64,000 bases of DNA from Mucilaginibacter sp. Its GTDB lineage: Bacteria; Bacteroidota; Bacteroidia; Sphingobacteriales; Sphingobacteriaceae. The notes below the pieces were generated by a model. It was not told the origin of the DNA, ran no database searches, and saw only the letters and a program-made list of their open reading frames with translations. The translations under genes were made by a program, and so were the position numbers. The stretch spans positions 124,001 through 188,000 of the forward strand of contig NZ_JAQBOC010000017.1 in assembly GCF_028288225.1 (NCBI RefSeq), given 5' to 3'. Shown here in pieces: positions 8,079 through 18,665 of the stretch. Position 1 is the stretch's first letter; every line of letters starts with the position of its first letter.

Positions 8079-9314
8079 TCAGTTTTTAAATAATTGCAGG
8101 TAATCAATATACTTATTGGCTAAATTTTTTCTATCAAAATTTTGTTTTGCATATAAATAACCCGCCTCACCTTCAAGCCGCATTCTTTCAGGGTTATCCA
8201 AATACAATCTTACCTTCTTTGCAAAATCTTCCGGGTTTTCCGGCTCAACAAATATGCCCGCACCTGCCTCCTCAACTAATTCTCTTGATACACCGTCTAT
8301 AGCCATTAAAATAGGCTTTTTGCATGCCATATAATCAAATGTTTTATTTGAATACACGGTTTTAAAGGTCTCGACATTTTTAAGTACAGATGTACCCATG
8401 TCTGACGCGAAAATATATTTAAATACTTCGGCCTTGGCTACAGGATCTAAGAACGCTACATTATTTAGCTTCATTTGAAGGGCTAAATTCTTTAGATGAT
8501 CTTTCTGCATCCCCTGCCCTATTAAAACAAATAACACATTTGTATCCCGTAATAGATTACCGGTTTCAAGTACTTGCTCAAGATGATTAGCAACACCGTG
8601 CGCCCCCACATAAGTTATTACAAATTTCCCATTCCATCCGTGTACTTTCCTGAATGAATCTATATCAAAAGTCTCGAGCAAATGATCAGACAAGCTAAAA
8701 TCGGCTGCATTTGGAATAAATATAATTTTTTCTGGAGAAACATTTTTCTTTTCAATGAGCGTTTTCCTGAATGCTGGCGTTAATACATTTATTTTTTTTG
8801 CTCTTTTATAGATAAATGCCTCGAGAGTATACGCAAGTCTGATAATAAATTTATTTGTTACTACCCCCGTATCAATGGCAGATTCAGGCCAAAGATCTCT
8901 TATTTCAAATACAAATGGTACTCTCTTTATTCTTGAAAGCAGGTAGCCCGTTATGCCAATAAAAAGGGGGGGCGATGTAACCAATATAATGTCATATTTG
9001 CCTTTTACCTTAAACAGTCCAGCCCAAAAAGCGGAGAAAACAAACGAAAAATATCCCCATAAACGTCCCAAAAAACCAGCATTATAGCTTTCAGAAACAT
9101 GGGTACGCCAAACTAAAACCTTTCCCTGCTGATTTTCTTTAAACCACTTACCTTTATATTCAGATCTTTTTTCGTTTCCATTATAATGCATCATGCCCGC
9201 TATAACAGTAACCTCATTTCCCTGATCTGTCCACTGTGCAGTTAGCTCATTAAACCGGGAGCCTCCGGGGTCATCCTGCTCCAGGAAATACTGATGTAAT
9301 AATAATATCTTCAT
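8079..9314 (-). CDS. WbuB-like family 4 glycosyltransferase
   Basis: A 411-residue GT-B enzyme. The N-terminal domain begins LLLHQYFLEQDDPGGSRF and contains FEIRDLWPESA, characteristic of WbuB/FNAG transferases. The C-terminal nucleotide-sugar domain has FVITYVGAHG at about 230 and YDYMA-type/EEAG residues later. It probably adds the second sugar to the undecaprenyl-linked unit. ATG 9314 overlaps the preceding stop by four bases (ATGA), so translation is likely coupled to the heparinase-like gene upstream. Confidence 0.9.
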   Translation of the reverse strand: MKILLLHQYFLEQDDPGGSRFNELTAQWTDQGNEVTVIAGMMHYNGNEKRSEYKGKWFKENQQGKVLVWRTHVSESYNAGFLGRLWGYFSFVFSAFWAGLFKVKGKYDIILVTSPPLFIGITGYLLSRIKRVPFVFEIRDLWPESAIDTGVVTNKFIIRLAYTLEAFIYKRAKKINVLTPAFRKTLIEKKNVSPEKIIFIPNAADFSLSDHLLETFDIDSFRKVHGWNGKFVITYVGAHGVANHLEQVLETGNLLRDTNVLFVLIGQGMQKDHLKNLALQMKLNNVAFLDPVAKAEVFKYIFASDMGTSVLKNVETFKTVYSNKTFDYMACKKPILMAIDGVSRELVEEAGAGIFVEPENPEDFAKKVRLYLDNPERMRLEGEAGYLYAKQNFDRKNLANKYIDYLQLFKN

Positions 9315-11194
9315 TCTTTAATTGAGATGATGTTTTTAATGTTGTTGCCTGAAACTGATAATACCAATTCCGTGCAGACCTCCTTTTTTCCATAAAAAAC
9401 AGAATGGAAGCCGTGATGCACATTGGGGACGATTTTATTACCATCTGCTAATGCATCAATATTAAGTAATTCAGGATAACAAGTGTGCCATAGTTGATTT
9501 AACATTATTCCTTCAGGTTTCCCATTTATTGTGTCCTCTATTTCCCATACAGGTTTATTTTTATAAATAATTACTTTACGGGTATGCGTAATATTTTTAT
9601 TTATATGTTGAAAAGCCTTGATTGTACCTTCAAACGTAAATGTATCCTCACTCTCTTCTGTTTTTACATTTTCGCATTGCGACCATTGGTACCATATAAA
9701 TCTTGGCCCCTTTTCCATTTGGTCGTAATTATCAAGCATTACTGTATTATGGGAGCATGTACCCATAAAATATTTTAATGTATCCTCGTTAGTATTGTAC
9801 TTGTAGCTGCCTGCATCATGTAATATATTAATACCTTTATACCAAATATCTAAATGAAGATTATCCGCCTGCGAAGGACGGTCGTGATGATTGCCGCACC
9901 GGATAAAACTTAATGAGTTTTCCTGTCTGAAAACATAATACCCTCCTTTATTAAAAGCAGTGTATCCATTAGTAATACTAATTTCTTCGGAGTTGTTGCG
10001 TTGGTTAAGTCCATACCAATTGGCATCTTCAAAGCTGCGATGTTGCCATTTCAAACCCAATGCATAGCTCAAAGCTTCCAGCTGAGGTCGATAATCTCTG
10101 TAATGGTTGTCATTCAATTTAAAGAATAAAGCACCGTCATTTGCGCCATAATTGGGCAACCAGCCACTATCCTTATCCATGCAGCTTGTTAAAAACAGCA
10201 AACTTCTTTTTGCCCTTTCATAAACTACTTCACTAAAGTTGTCACCATTCAAATCAGCCAGGCGGATAGCCCAGGTTAAAAGTTGAATCACCACGCGGTG
10301 GTAATTCATTGAAAACTGAAGAAAGGTGCCATCGTCATAAATTTGATAAGCAATCTCTTCTTCAAACCAGCGCTTTCCATCTGTTTTCCACTTAGCAGCA
10401 TCCGGAAATTCAGGAAATAAGGTGCCTGAAATATATAGCAGTAAAGTTTCTGTAATGGCGTGATTATTTCTTACTGCAATTCTTGAAAAATTTATATTGT
10501 TATATACATGATGTATTTGCCAGTAAATATAATGTTGAATTTTTGCAAATAGATCATCAGTAAGGTTAACGGAATTCCTGTAATAATATAGTGCAAACGT
10601 CCAATTGAGTATCCGCAGCGATATTTCCTGACTGCATTTAAAATTAGGGCCGCGGTTAATACCGTTTTTACCAATCCAATTTTCTATTTCGGCAAATATT
10701 TGCTTTGAGCAATCAATGCCTGAATATTGCTCATACCGAATAAATGTATATATGTTTGAAAATCGTGATGGCTCCCATACAAATTTAACATCCCCTGCTT
10801 CTTCTAAATAATCATTAATGTCTATCCAATGGGATTTGTCATTATATTTAAAGCCGGTTTCAGGGTTCGTAACCCAATCAAAATCATCACCAAGTTTAAA
10901 CTCCAAACTTGAAAAGAAAATGTATTCAAATTCAGATATTTTTTTATAATCAGTAGTTAATTGTTTGGATAACGGAAGTTTAAACTGAAGTTCTTCTTTA
11001 GAGTTGAAGAAGAAAGGCCGAGCATTATTTCTCCAGTTGCTTAGTGTATAAAAGCTTTTAAATTCAGGATCTAACGGGAATTTTTTCTTTAAAAGCCCCG
11101 TTCGTTTTTTGAACTCAAAACCCGATCTGAAGATGACATATCTCCATCCCATGTTACTAAGTATCCGGCTAACTTTTTTAATTTTTAATAGCAC
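9311..11194 (-). CDS. heparinase II/III-like protein of the polysaccharide locus
   Basis: 627 residues. An N-terminal alpha/alpha toroid (about 70-370) contains NNHAITE and FSMNYHR. A C-terminal heparinase II/III-like beta-sandwich (about 400-620) contains NHHDRPSQADNLHLDIW and SHNTVML. Family members cleave uronic-acid-containing polymers by beta-elimination. There is no signal peptide; the N-terminus is basic. The start is GTG at 11194, which overlaps the epimerase gene by 17 bp; an ATG at 11152 is the alternative. It may trim or edit the locus's own uronate polymer. Confidence 0.85.
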   Translation of the reverse strand: MLLKIKKVSRILSNMGWRYVIFRSGFEFKKRTGLLKKKFPLDPEFKSFYTLSNWRNNARPFFFNSKEELQFKLPLSKQLTTDYKKISEFEYIFFSSLEFKLGDDFDWVTNPETGFKYNDKSHWIDINDYLEEAGDVKFVWEPSRFSNIYTFIRYEQYSGIDCSKQIFAEIENWIGKNGINRGPNFKCSQEISLRILNWTFALYYYRNSVNLTDDLFAKIQHYIYWQIHHVYNNINFSRIAVRNNHAITETLLLYISGTLFPEFPDAAKWKTDGKRWFEEEIAYQIYDDGTFLQFSMNYHRVVIQLLTWAIRLADLNGDNFSEVVYERAKRSLLFLTSCMDKDSGWLPNYGANDGALFFKLNDNHYRDYRPQLEALSYALGLKWQHRSFEDANWYGLNQRNNSEEISITNGYTAFNKGGYYVFRQENSLSFIRCGNHHDRPSQADNLHLDIWYKGINILHDAGSYKYNTNEDTLKYFMGTCSHNTVMLDNYDQMEKGPRFIWYQWSQCENVKTEESEDTFTFEGTIKAFQHINKNITHTRKVIIYKNKPVWEIEDTINGKPEGIMLNQLWHTCYPELLNIDALADGNKIVPNVHHGFHSVFYGKKEVCTELVLSVSGNNIKNIISIKE

Positions 11195-12302
11195 TGATTA
11201 TATTTTTTTTGATAGAAAAAACAGATATAATAGCATCAACTATACGTAAGGAAGTTTTACCATCCCATAGTTCAGGAATACTTCCTTTTTTCCAGTTTCC
11301 TGAAAATAATCGCTCAAAAGCAGGAGGTATAGCAACAGGATCAGTACCCAAAAGTTCGTTAGTACCAATAAAACATGTTTCCGGCCGCTCAGTATTATTG
11401 CGTAAAGTCATACAGGGTACCCCCATGACCGTAGTTTCTTCTGTAATACCTCCGGAATCAGTTATAACCGCCTTTGAATACTTTACCAGGTAATTAAATT
11501 CAAGATACCCAAGTGGATCAATAAGGTGTAAATTGGGGCTCGCAACGCCTATGTTTTGAAGCATTTTTGCTGTACGCGGGTGTACTGGAAATATTAGTGG
11601 TAACCCTTTTGCCGAAGAAACAATAACGTCAATCAGGTTTTTCAAATGCATTTCCTGGTCGACATTTGCGGGTCTGTGCAGGGTCATTACAATATATTCC
11701 TTTTCCTTTAAGTTGAGCTCTTCCCATATTGTGGGTTTAACAAGGTATGGTGTTTGCTTTAGCAGCGTATCAATCATTGTGTTGCCCACAAAAAATATCC
11801 GTTCGTCACCAATCCCTGCACTTCGCAAATTCTTATTGGCGTCATCAGATGTGGTGAAGAAATAATTAGTAATGCTATCAGTAACCAATCTGTTAATTTC
11901 TTCAGGCATTGACCAATCTCCTGATCGAATCCCGGCTTCAACATGTGCCACAGGAACGTGTAATTTTTGAGCAGTAATTGCGCATGCCATCGTAGAAGTA
12001 ACATCCCCTACCACCAATACAAGGTCGGCCTTATTTTCAAGCAGCTCCTTCTCAAACCTAATCATAATAGCGGCAGTTTGCTCAGCTTGTGTGCCTCCAC
12101 CTGCTTCAAGATTAGCATCGGGTTCAGGGATACCTAATTGCTCAAAGAAATTGCCAGACATTTTTTTATCATAATGCTGACCCGTATGAATTAACCGGTA
12201 CTGAATATTATACCCCTCAGACTGCTTTTGTTTCATAGCATCAATAATTGGTGCTATTTTCATGAAATTGGGGCGGGCGCCTGCAATAATTGCTATATTC
12301 AT
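11178..12302 (-). CDS. wecB: non-hydrolysing UDP-N-acetylglucosamine 2-epimerase
   Basis: A 374-residue GT-B-fold enzyme that interconverts UDP-GlcNAc and UDP-ManNAc, or a related C2 epimerisation of a 2-acetamido sugar. Signature segments are ARPNFMKIAP near the N-terminus, VVGDVTSTMA, HVEAGIRSGDWSMPEEINR, LHRPANVD, and DSGGITEETTVMGVPC with the RPET motif. With the 6-dehydrogenase at 23010-24332 it could feed a HexNAc uronate into the polymer. It overlaps the downstream heparinase-like gene and follows the fusion dehydrogenase by 18 bp. Confidence 0.93.
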   Translation of the reverse strand: MNIAIIAGARPNFMKIAPIIDAMKQKQSEGYNIQYRLIHTGQHYDKKMSGNFFEQLGIPEPDANLEAGGGTQAEQTAAIMIRFEKELLENKADLVLVVGDVTSTMACAITAQKLHVPVAHVEAGIRSGDWSMPEEINRLVTDSITNYFFTTSDDANKNLRSAGIGDERIFFVGNTMIDTLLKQTPYLVKPTIWEELNLKEKEYIVMTLHRPANVDQEMHLKNLIDVIVSSAKGLPLIFPVHPRTAKMLQNIGVASPNLHLIDPLGYLEFNYLVKYSKAVITDSGGITEETTVMGVPCMTLRNNTERPETCFIGTNELLGTDPVAIPPAFERLFSGNWKKGSIPELWDGKTSLRIVDAIISVFSIKKNIISAIKN

Positions 12303-12320
12303 TTAAAAAGTTTCGAATGT

Positions 12321-14444
12321 TTATTTAATGTTTACCCAACTATTTGTTTTAAGGCTTTCTATTGCTGCGAATGAAGCACGGGTTGTGTTTATAATTTCAT
12401 TTAAAGGAATTAATGCCGGGCCACCGTTCTTAATAGCCTTTATTAATTGTTGAAATTGATTTTTATGCCCCTTATCTAAACTGGTTTTCAATTTAGAGAA
12501 TCCTTTAAAACCAAAACCTGTTGTTACTCTGAAATTGTCTATTATAACAGTTCTTTCCTGGCTATAAACTTCTATCCTTTCTTTTGAATAAGCCTTTGAT
12601 CCATTAGCAAAATAATTTATTACCCCGGTTGAACCATTTTCATATTTGAGTAAAATACTGGCATTATCAGTGTTTTCTGCTGGATTTATACCCATTGCAT
12701 TCATGCAAACGGCTGTAACATTACTTCCAGTAAAATAGGTTATAAGGTCTATAAAATGGCATGCTTCGCCAATTATTCTTCCCCCTCCAATATTCATAGC
12801 ATTTACCCATACGCTTTCCGGGATAAATCCTGCATTCATTGTAGCTATAACATTCACGGGGGCATTACCAATAATTTCCTTAACCTTTATGGCATGAGGT
12901 GAAAAACGTCGGTTAAAACCAACAGTTAATGTTCGTGGTTCAGGTTGCTTGTTATAAGAATCTATTACCTGAACAAGTTCAGTTTCATTTAAAGCCAGCG
13001 GCTTTTCTACAAAAACGTGTTTGCCCGCCATTACAGCTTCGGCTGTTATGGATGCATGTTTATTATGACGTGTTGTAATTAAAACCAGGTCAACATCAGC
13101 ATCGTTTAATATTTCCTGGTAATTAGTTGTTGAATGTGAAAAGTTGTATTTGTGAGCTAATGCTGTACCGCTTACGCCGCTTGCACTTGCAATATATTTA
13201 TAATTGGCATCACTGCTTTTTAACGCCGGCAGCATGGTCATTTTTGTAAAATTACCGGCCCCGATAATCCCGATCACCCCTTTTGAGGAACTAAAATTGA
13301 CATCTTTTAATACAATGGTATCAGCTGGAAGTTGATCATTTCCTTCCGGATACTTTAATATTGAAGCAATGGACTTTCTTGAACCAATTTCGCTATAAAT
13401 ACTTTTATAATCTTCAATTGCTACAAGCTCGGTTATCATTTCTTTAACCTGCAGTTTTCCCGAAGCTATAGTTTGTAATATGGCATCAAAATTTCGTTTT
13501 TCTGTCCACCGTACAAAAGGTAAAGGATAATCATTTCCCTGCTGTTCATAATTTTCATCATACCTGCCTGGCCCGTATGAGCAGGATACCTGGAAAGATA
13601 ATTCCTTTTCGTAAAATTCAGCGCGACTAATATTTAATCCAATTACACCTATAAGTACAATACGGCCACGCTTTCTACTCATTTTAGCGGCCTGTGATAT
13701 GATCTCATCAGTTTTAGCAGACGCTGTGATAATAACACCATCAGCTCCAGTGCCATTTGTTAACGATTCAACAAATTTAACACTATCGCCACTTTTAGGG
13801 TTAAACGGAATTATGCCCCATGATTCGCCTAGCCTCAGCTTTTCGTCATCAATATCAACGCCTACCACCTTGCAGCCATTTGCAATTAATAACTGAGCCG
13901 TTAATAACCCAATAAGCCCCAGACCAATTACAACAACAGTTTCACCTAATGTAGGATTAAGCAAACGAATGCCCTGCAACCCTATTGAACCAATTACAGT
14001 AAAAGACGCTTCATCATCACTAACCTCATTAGGTATTTGCGAAACCAGGTTTTTTGGTATGCATACAAATTCTGCATGCTGGCCATTTGAAGCAACCCGG
14101 TCTCCTACTTTAAACTCACTTACACCGTCGCCAACGGCAATTACTTTGCCAACATTACAATATCCAAGTGGTAATGGTTCACCCAACTTATTAAAAACAG
14201 CCTCGAGGGTTGGAACCAAACCATCCGTTTTTATCTTATCTAAAACTTGCTTAACCTTATCCGGCTGCTGCCTTGCTTTTGAGATAAGGTTTGATTTACC
14301 AAACTCAACCAGCATACGCTCAGTACCTATTGATACCAGTGACCTTGTGGTTTGAATTAAAACAGTACCTCTTCTTACCTGTGGTGCAGGAACATTTTCA
14401 AGTATAGTTTCGCCGGTTTTAAATGATTGTATAATTTGTTTCAT
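12321..14444 (-). CDS. two-domain fusion: zinc-type alcohol dehydrogenase plus Gfo/Idh/MocA oxidoreductase
   Basis: 707 residues with two NAD(P)-binding modules. Residues 1-365 form a medium-chain dehydrogenase with [17 protein letters not shown] as its Rossmann motif. Residues 380-707 form a Gfo/Idh/MocA dehydrogenase ([13 protein letters not shown], then the EKPLALN motif with its conserved Lys). Such fusions recur next to heparinase-like and epimerase genes in exopolysaccharide loci, as here. Oxidation and reduction of one sugar by both halves is plausible, but the substrate is not known. The stop overlaps nothing; the start ATG overlaps the acyltransferase stop (ATGA). Confidence 0.9.
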   Translation of the reverse strand: MKQIIQSFKTGETILENVPAPQVRRGTVLIQTTRSLVSIGTERMLVEFGKSNLISKARQQPDKVKQVLDKIKTDGLVPTLEAVFNKLGEPLPLGYCNVGKVIAVGDGVSEFKVGDRVASNGQHAEFVCIPKNLVSQIPNEVSDDEASFTVIGSIGLQGIRLLNPTLGETVVVIGLGLIGLLTAQLLIANGCKVVGVDIDDEKLRLGESWGIIPFNPKSGDSVKFVESLTNGTGADGVIITASAKTDEIISQAAKMSRKRGRIVLIGVIGLNISRAEFYEKELSFQVSCSYGPGRYDENYEQQGNDYPLPFVRWTEKRNFDAILQTIASGKLQVKEMITELVAIEDYKSIYSEIGSRKSIASILKYPEGNDQLPADTIVLKDVNFSSSKGVIGIIGAGNFTKMTMLPALKSSDANYKYIASASGVSGTALAHKYNFSHSTTNYQEILNDADVDLVLITTRHNKHASITAEAVMAGKHVFVEKPLALNETELVQVIDSYNKQPEPRTLTVGFNRRFSPHAIKVKEIIGNAPVNVIATMNAGFIPESVWVNAMNIGGGRIIGEACHFIDLITYFTGSNVTAVCMNAMGINPAENTDNASILLKYENGSTGVINYFANGSKAYSKERIEVYSQERTVIIDNFRVTTGFGFKGFSKLKTSLDKGHKNQFQQLIKAIKNGGPALIPLNEIINTTRASFAAIESLKTNSWVNIK

Positions 14445-14965
14445 TCTCTATTTTTTATTAACCTGGCTGGTATACCGCCTACCATGCTAAATGGTTCTAC
14501 ATTTTTAGTTACAACACTTCCCGCAGCAATTATAGCGCCCTCACCAATATTAACTCCGGGTAATATTATGCTGCCTGCACCTATCCAAACATCATTTGCT
14601 ATTGTTACCTTCTTTTTAGTATGACCGGCATAGAATATCTTTTCAATGCCCGGAGGTATTACATGATTTGCTGAAAATATCATTGTGTTATAGCCTACTA
14701 AAGTGCGGTCGCCTATTTCTACGCCTCCGGAAGTTGTGATCAATACTCCCCATGCCAAGTCTACATGGTTGCCTATTGTAAGATTAGTGCCCGGGCTAAT
14801 TTTTATTCCCGGGTAATAAGTTATGCTCTTACCTATTTTTGAAGATAGTAATCTTAAAAAGTTTGATTTTATAAAATTAAACAATTGATGCCTTGGTAAA
14901 ATAAAAACCATAGCACTAAGCATTTCAAATGAACAAATCAGAAAGTTTTTTATACTTTTATTCAC
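14441..14965 (-). CDS. WcaF-like hexapeptide-repeat acyltransferase
   Basis: 174 residues with a left-handed beta-helix. The hexapeptide repeats run through [21 protein letters not shown], and [28 protein letters not shown]. The C-terminus is VGGIPARLI. The putative catalytic His is in [10 protein letters not shown]. It probably O-acetylates a sugar of the repeat unit. The start is GTG 14965, overlapping the glycosyltransferase stop by 8 bp. It belongs to the WcaF/Maa group, not NeuD/PglD, so it is not an obvious replacement for the decayed acyltransferase at 6885-7260. Confidence 0.86.
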   Translation of the reverse strand: MNKSIKNFLICSFEMLSAMVFILPRHQLFNFIKSNFLRLLSSKIGKSITYYPGIKISPGTNLTIGNHVDLAWGVLITTSGGVEIGDRTLVGYNTMIFSANHVIPPGIEKIFYAGHTKKKVTIANDVWIGAGSIILPGVNIGEGAIIAAGSVVTKNVEPFSMVGGIPARLIKNRE

Positions 14966-16109
14966 TTGGCACTAAATTTAAAAGAAAATCAAGTTGCAAT
15001 TTAACTTTTTGCGTAGGCGTGGGATAATTGACCAACGCAGCTTCACCTTTTTTAACTACTTCATTATAACATTGTTTATTTTCTATAAGGTCAAATATTT
15101 TTTCAGCAATAATTTTAGGTTCATCTCTTGGTACATAAATTGCAGCATCATTGCATATTTCCCGTGCCCATTCCAGATCAGAAATAATCAAGGGAGTTTT
15201 GAAGGTCCAGCATTCAATAATATTGTTTGAAAAGCTCTCTAACAAACTTAGTAACATTAAGGCATCAACCTTATTAAATAAGCTCTTAACTTCCTGTGGT
15301 TTAACCTGTCCGTAAAAAACAATATTATCTTCAACACCCAGTTTTTGAGCTTCTTTTAAAAAAGCCGCTGATTCTGGTAAATTTGCATTTACCGTTAAAA
15401 TAAAATTCACTTTAACACCATAGGGCTTTAACTCATTTAAGATAAGTGGAATTTTTTCAATATTCTTATTTTTATGCCAACCACTCAATATTAGTATATT
15501 GAAGCCTGGCTTAACCCGTTCTACATTAGGCTGATCTATTAATTGAGCTAATTCCTTTGCCTGGAGGGATATTGAAGGAGGTATAAAAACAGTTTGGTCA
15601 GCCGGATAATTAAATAATCTAACTGCTCTGTTGAGCATTGATCTGTTTTCAAAAATTATTCCATTGGCATCTAAAGTTCTTTTTAGCCTGTAGTGATCTA
15701 TAATTTTTAATTTTATTCTTTTTACTAAAGAATATTCACTCCAGAAATCTATTTCCGGGTAAAAAATATTTGAATAGGCAGAGCCAACAACAGCGGGGAT
15801 TTTTAGCTTGGGGAGCCCTGGGCCAAACATGGTAAAAACAACATTGGCATTAAACTTTTCAACTATTTTATTTAATTTAAAGTGTTCAAACTTCAGCCTT
15901 TCTGTAATGCTATTTTCAACACTAATTATGTTTTTAAATCCAAAACTTTGAAGGACGCCTTCAATATGGGTATTTTTTGTTACCAAAAACATGAAGGAAT
16001 ATCCAAAGCATCTTTCTTTATGCAAAACGCTAATAAAATTTGTTGCTACCTGTTGTCCTCCGCCTTTTTTTATAGGAATAAGATTTAGAATAATTTTATA
16101 GTTTAACAT
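14958..16109 (-). CDS. family 4 glycosyltransferase
   Basis: A 383-residue GT-B transferase. The N-terminal domain begins [18 protein letters not shown], the donor-independent half with a Gly-rich loop. The C-terminal domain has [14 protein letters not shown] at about 205 and [21 protein letters not shown], holding the E-x7-E nucleotide-sugar motif. It would add one sugar to the lipid-linked repeat on the cytoplasmic face. A separate -7 element lies upstream of its ATG. Confidence 0.87.
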   Translation of the reverse strand: MLNYKIILNLIPIKKGGGQQVATNFISVLHKERCFGYSFMFLVTKNTHIEGVLQSFGFKNIISVENSITERLKFEHFKLNKIVEKFNANVVFTMFGPGLPKLKIPAVVGSAYSNIFYPEIDFWSEYSLVKRIKLKIIDHYRLKRTLDANGIIFENRSMLNRAVRLFNYPADQTVFIPPSISLQAKELAQLIDQPNVERVKPGFNILILSGWHKNKNIEKIPLILNELKPYGVKVNFILTVNANLPESAAFLKEAQKLGVEDNIVFYGQVKPQEVKSLFNKVDALMLLSLLESFSNNIIECWTFKTPLIISDLEWAREICNDAAIYVPRDEPKIIAEKIFDLIENKQCYNEVVKKGEAALVNYPTPTQKVKLQLDFLLNLVPSE

Positions 16110-16183
16110 AAATAAGACTAACTATACTACGAATTAATATTCCGCAATAATAATTAAATAAGTACAAGAAGGTTGAGTATCGC

Positions 16184-16191
16184 AAAGGTAC
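16184..16191 (-). promoter_or_regulatory. candidate -7 element inside the exopolysaccharide locus
   Basis: TACCTTTG on the minus strand matches the Bacteroidota -7 box (TAnnTTTG), 75 bp upstream of the glycosyltransferase ATG at 16109. No TTTG sits at the right distance upstream, so this is a weak internal promoter at best. Confidence 0.35.
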
Positions 16192-16204
16192 AAAATACAT
16201 CAGA

Positions 16205-17554
16205 TTAATTACCTGATGATAATTGCTTTTTTGAATTTGTACTAATGTTGCCGGCTTTATTGTGTGAAAAGATGGCGCCGTCCGAGTTTATCCTATAATC
16301 TTTTGCATTATTTGATTCATATTTAAAAACACCCTTAAAGTTAGATTTAGGCCCTGTTTCGTATATTCCTAAAACATGTGAACCTGTACAAGTATTGTTT
16401 GTAACTGTAACATTTGATGGTGAAATAAAATCATTAACCTGCGTTGAGCTCATTCCAGCGGCTCTTTTATTATTTGTTATTAATCGCAAATTTCCCATTC
16501 CAATTTCTATTGCACTAACGCCATTTTTAGTATTACATTCAAACGTATTGCCTGAAATAACACAATTATCTACAGCCATAGCCCTTAGCATATAAGTTGG
16601 GCTTGGAATACCATCCGGCAATTTAAAATAATTGTTAATAATTTGAATATTTGATGGCTTGTAGGCATTTTTGTTTGCCAATCCAATTTCAACCATGCAC
16701 AAAGCCCCACCGCCGTTAAATCCGCCGGAAATCTGCCTGGGTATGCGTTCTACATAGTTATCTTTCACAACACCATTTTTTGAGTTTTCCATCATTATCC
16801 GACCTTGTGTACTGTAACACTTATTATTGGTTATTTCAAACCCATCAGTATTATGTACTGCAATTGCATCATCTGCTACACCATACACATAATTATCATG
16901 AATTTTAATATTAAATCCATTTGATATTCCAATACCCTCACATCCTGACGCATCTTCTTTGTGGAGAACTTTATTTTGGAAAATCTCCATGTTTTTAACG
17001 TTTGATGAACGGCACCAGCTTGCATTATTAACAGACTCAATTGACAAGCCTCTGGGGTCGCCTTTTACTCCGGACAAGCTTAGGCCTTTCCAGTCAAATA
17101 CACAATTACTAATCGTACCTCCATCCGCATTAAAAAGATTAATACAGTAGTTGAATACTGCATTTTCCGAACCCGTGAAAGTAATATTGGTTATTTTTCC
17201 GCCCCACGTTCTTACAGAAGCAGCCTTGCCTGTTATCCCAATAGCAAACCAAAACTTTTTACCATCGGCATTTGACAGATCATTATTAATTTTAAATACT
17301 GATTTGGTTTTACCTACAATTGAGGCATTACCATATAAATAAATGTTATTATTTATAACATAAGTTTTATCACTTACCAGGATAGTTTTGCCGGAGCTGA
17401 TTGCAGTTTGTAAAGCTTTAGAATCATCCCGCACGCCATCGCCAACAGCTCCATATTGTTCTAAAGTTACGGTATTGTCATTCTGAACAATGTATGCTTT
17501 TGTGCTGAAACATAAAATGATGTTTACAAGCGCTAATAAAAATAGGGGTTTCAT
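16205..17554 (-). CDS. secreted right-handed parallel beta-helix protein
   Basis: 449 residues. A Sec signal peptide is seen at 1-19 (KPLFLLALVNIILCFSTKA). It is followed by VTLEQYGAVGDGVRDDSKALQ, the pectate-lyase-3/GH28-like opening, and many beta-helix turns rich in Asn ladders (NNKCYST, NYVERI, NNYFKL, SGNTFE). The fold covers polysaccharide lyases, hydrolases and epimerases; catalytic residues cannot be assigned by eye. It lies inside the biosynthesis operon and so probably acts on the nascent polymer in the periplasm, as alginate-locus lyases/epimerases do. Confidence 0.82.
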   Translation of the reverse strand: MKPLFLLALVNIILCFSTKAYIVQNDNTVTLEQYGAVGDGVRDDSKALQTAISSGKTILVSDKTYVINNNIYLYGNASIVGKTKSVFKINNDLSNADGKKFWFAIGITGKAASVRTWGGKITNITFTGSENAVFNYCINLFNADGGTISNCVFDWKGLSLSGVKGDPRGLSIESVNNASWCRSSNVKNMEIFQNKVLHKEDASGCEGIGISNGFNIKIHDNYVYGVADDAIAVHNTDGFEITNNKCYSTQGRIMMENSKNGVVKDNYVERIPRQISGGFNGGGALCMVEIGLANKNAYKPSNIQIINNYFKLPDGIPSPTYMLRAMAVDNCVISGNTFECNTKNGVSAIEIGMGNLRLITNNKRAAGMSSTQVNDFISPSNVTVTNNTCTGSHVLGIYETGPKSNFKGVFKYESNNAKDYRINSDGAIFSHNKAGNISTNSKKQLSSGN

Positions 17555-17573
17555 TTTATTATTTTAATTTAAG

Positions 17574-18665
17574 TTATAACAAGCGATTAACGATCACATT
17601 GACTTTATCAATATATTTTTTTTTATTTAACGCATTAAACACAGCCCCGGATGCTGCTGCCCTGACATCCATATGATCATTATTAAAATTTAAGTTAATG
17701 GCGTTTATAAACTCATCAGCATTTTCAGCCATGAAACAATGTGTTCCTGAAACAATTGCGCCCAATCCGTTAAATGCGGTTTTATCCCCAACAGTTATAC
17801 ATCCGTTTTGCATTGCCTCAACGGTTTTATTAATTAATCCATACCCTTTAAAAATTGGGGAAACTGACATGTGCATTTTTTTAAAGAAAACAGATATATC
17901 AGGATAATAGTTCTCCAGAAATACAGACGTTTTTAACTCGTAATTGTTTTTAATTACTTGATTAAAATATTCTTTAGAGCCTTTCCCTAATAAATATATC
18001 CTTGCATTTTTATTATATAATAATACCTGTGGCCATATTTTTTTAAAAAACCAATTGGCGATATACAAATAGCTGCCTGCAAATGAAGCTACAAAGGCTA
18101 TAGAGTTTATATCCCGGTAAAGGTTTAAATTCTCCGCATGGTTATTAAACTGCGGGACGTTAGGGACGTTTTCAACTTTTGAAAAAGGGAATATTTTTTT
18201 GAAAATAGATGTATCCGTCTTTGTTTGAAATAATAACAAGTCAACAGAGTATGCGATCCTTAATTCTTTAAAATACGCAATTATCATGCGTAAAAAAGTC
18301 CTCGTTACGTATTTAACAGTAAAAAAATTGAACCTATACGCCAAAATTATTTGTTTCCAAACGGCATAGGTGTAACAATCGCTTAAAAGTGCTATACATT
18401 TATGATATTTAAACGCCTTTTTATTTTTTAAAAAGTATAGCGTTGAATTGATGGGGCTGGATAATACAATATCAAACTGAGGTAGGTTTGGCAGTGTTAT
18501 TTTTTGTGGCGTTGAGTTTTTACTAACCTTAAATTCTGATGATCCGTATATAAAATATGAGACATCGTGATCTGTTAATAATGATGAAATGGAATTTACT
18601 GCAATTGAAACTCCGTCAGAAGGGGGATCACAATCTTTTTCAATTACAATTAATATTTTAGCCAT
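17574..18665 (-). CDS. glycosyltransferase, GT-B fold (family 4 type)
   Basis: 363 residues. The N-terminus ILIVIEKDCDPPSDGVSIAVNS has the Gly-poor loop of some GT4 enzymes. NSIAFVASFAGSYLYIANWF opens the C-terminal domain and GYGLINKTVEAMQNGC carries the E-x-M-x-x-G nucleotide-sugar site. FIYGSSEF and MAENADEF elements also fit. It is a divergent member, so the specificity cannot be guessed. The 8-bp overlap with the pyruvyl transferase stop (18658) points to coupled expression. Confidence 0.78.
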   Translation of the reverse strand: MAKILIVIEKDCDPPSDGVSIAVNSISSLLTDHDVSYFIYGSSEFKVSKNSTPQKITLPNLPQFDIVLSSPINSTLYFLKNKKAFKYHKCIALLSDCYTYAVWKQIILAYRFNFFTVKYVTRTFLRMIIAYFKELRIAYSVDLLLFQTKTDTSIFKKIFPFSKVENVPNVPQFNNHAENLNLYRDINSIAFVASFAGSYLYIANWFFKKIWPQVLLYNKNARIYLLGKGSKEYFNQVIKNNYELKTSVFLENYYPDISVFFKKMHMSVSPIFKGYGLINKTVEAMQNGCITVGDKTAFNGLGAIVSGTHCFMAENADEFINAINLNFNNDHMDVRAAASGAVFNALNKKKYIDKVNVIVNRLL

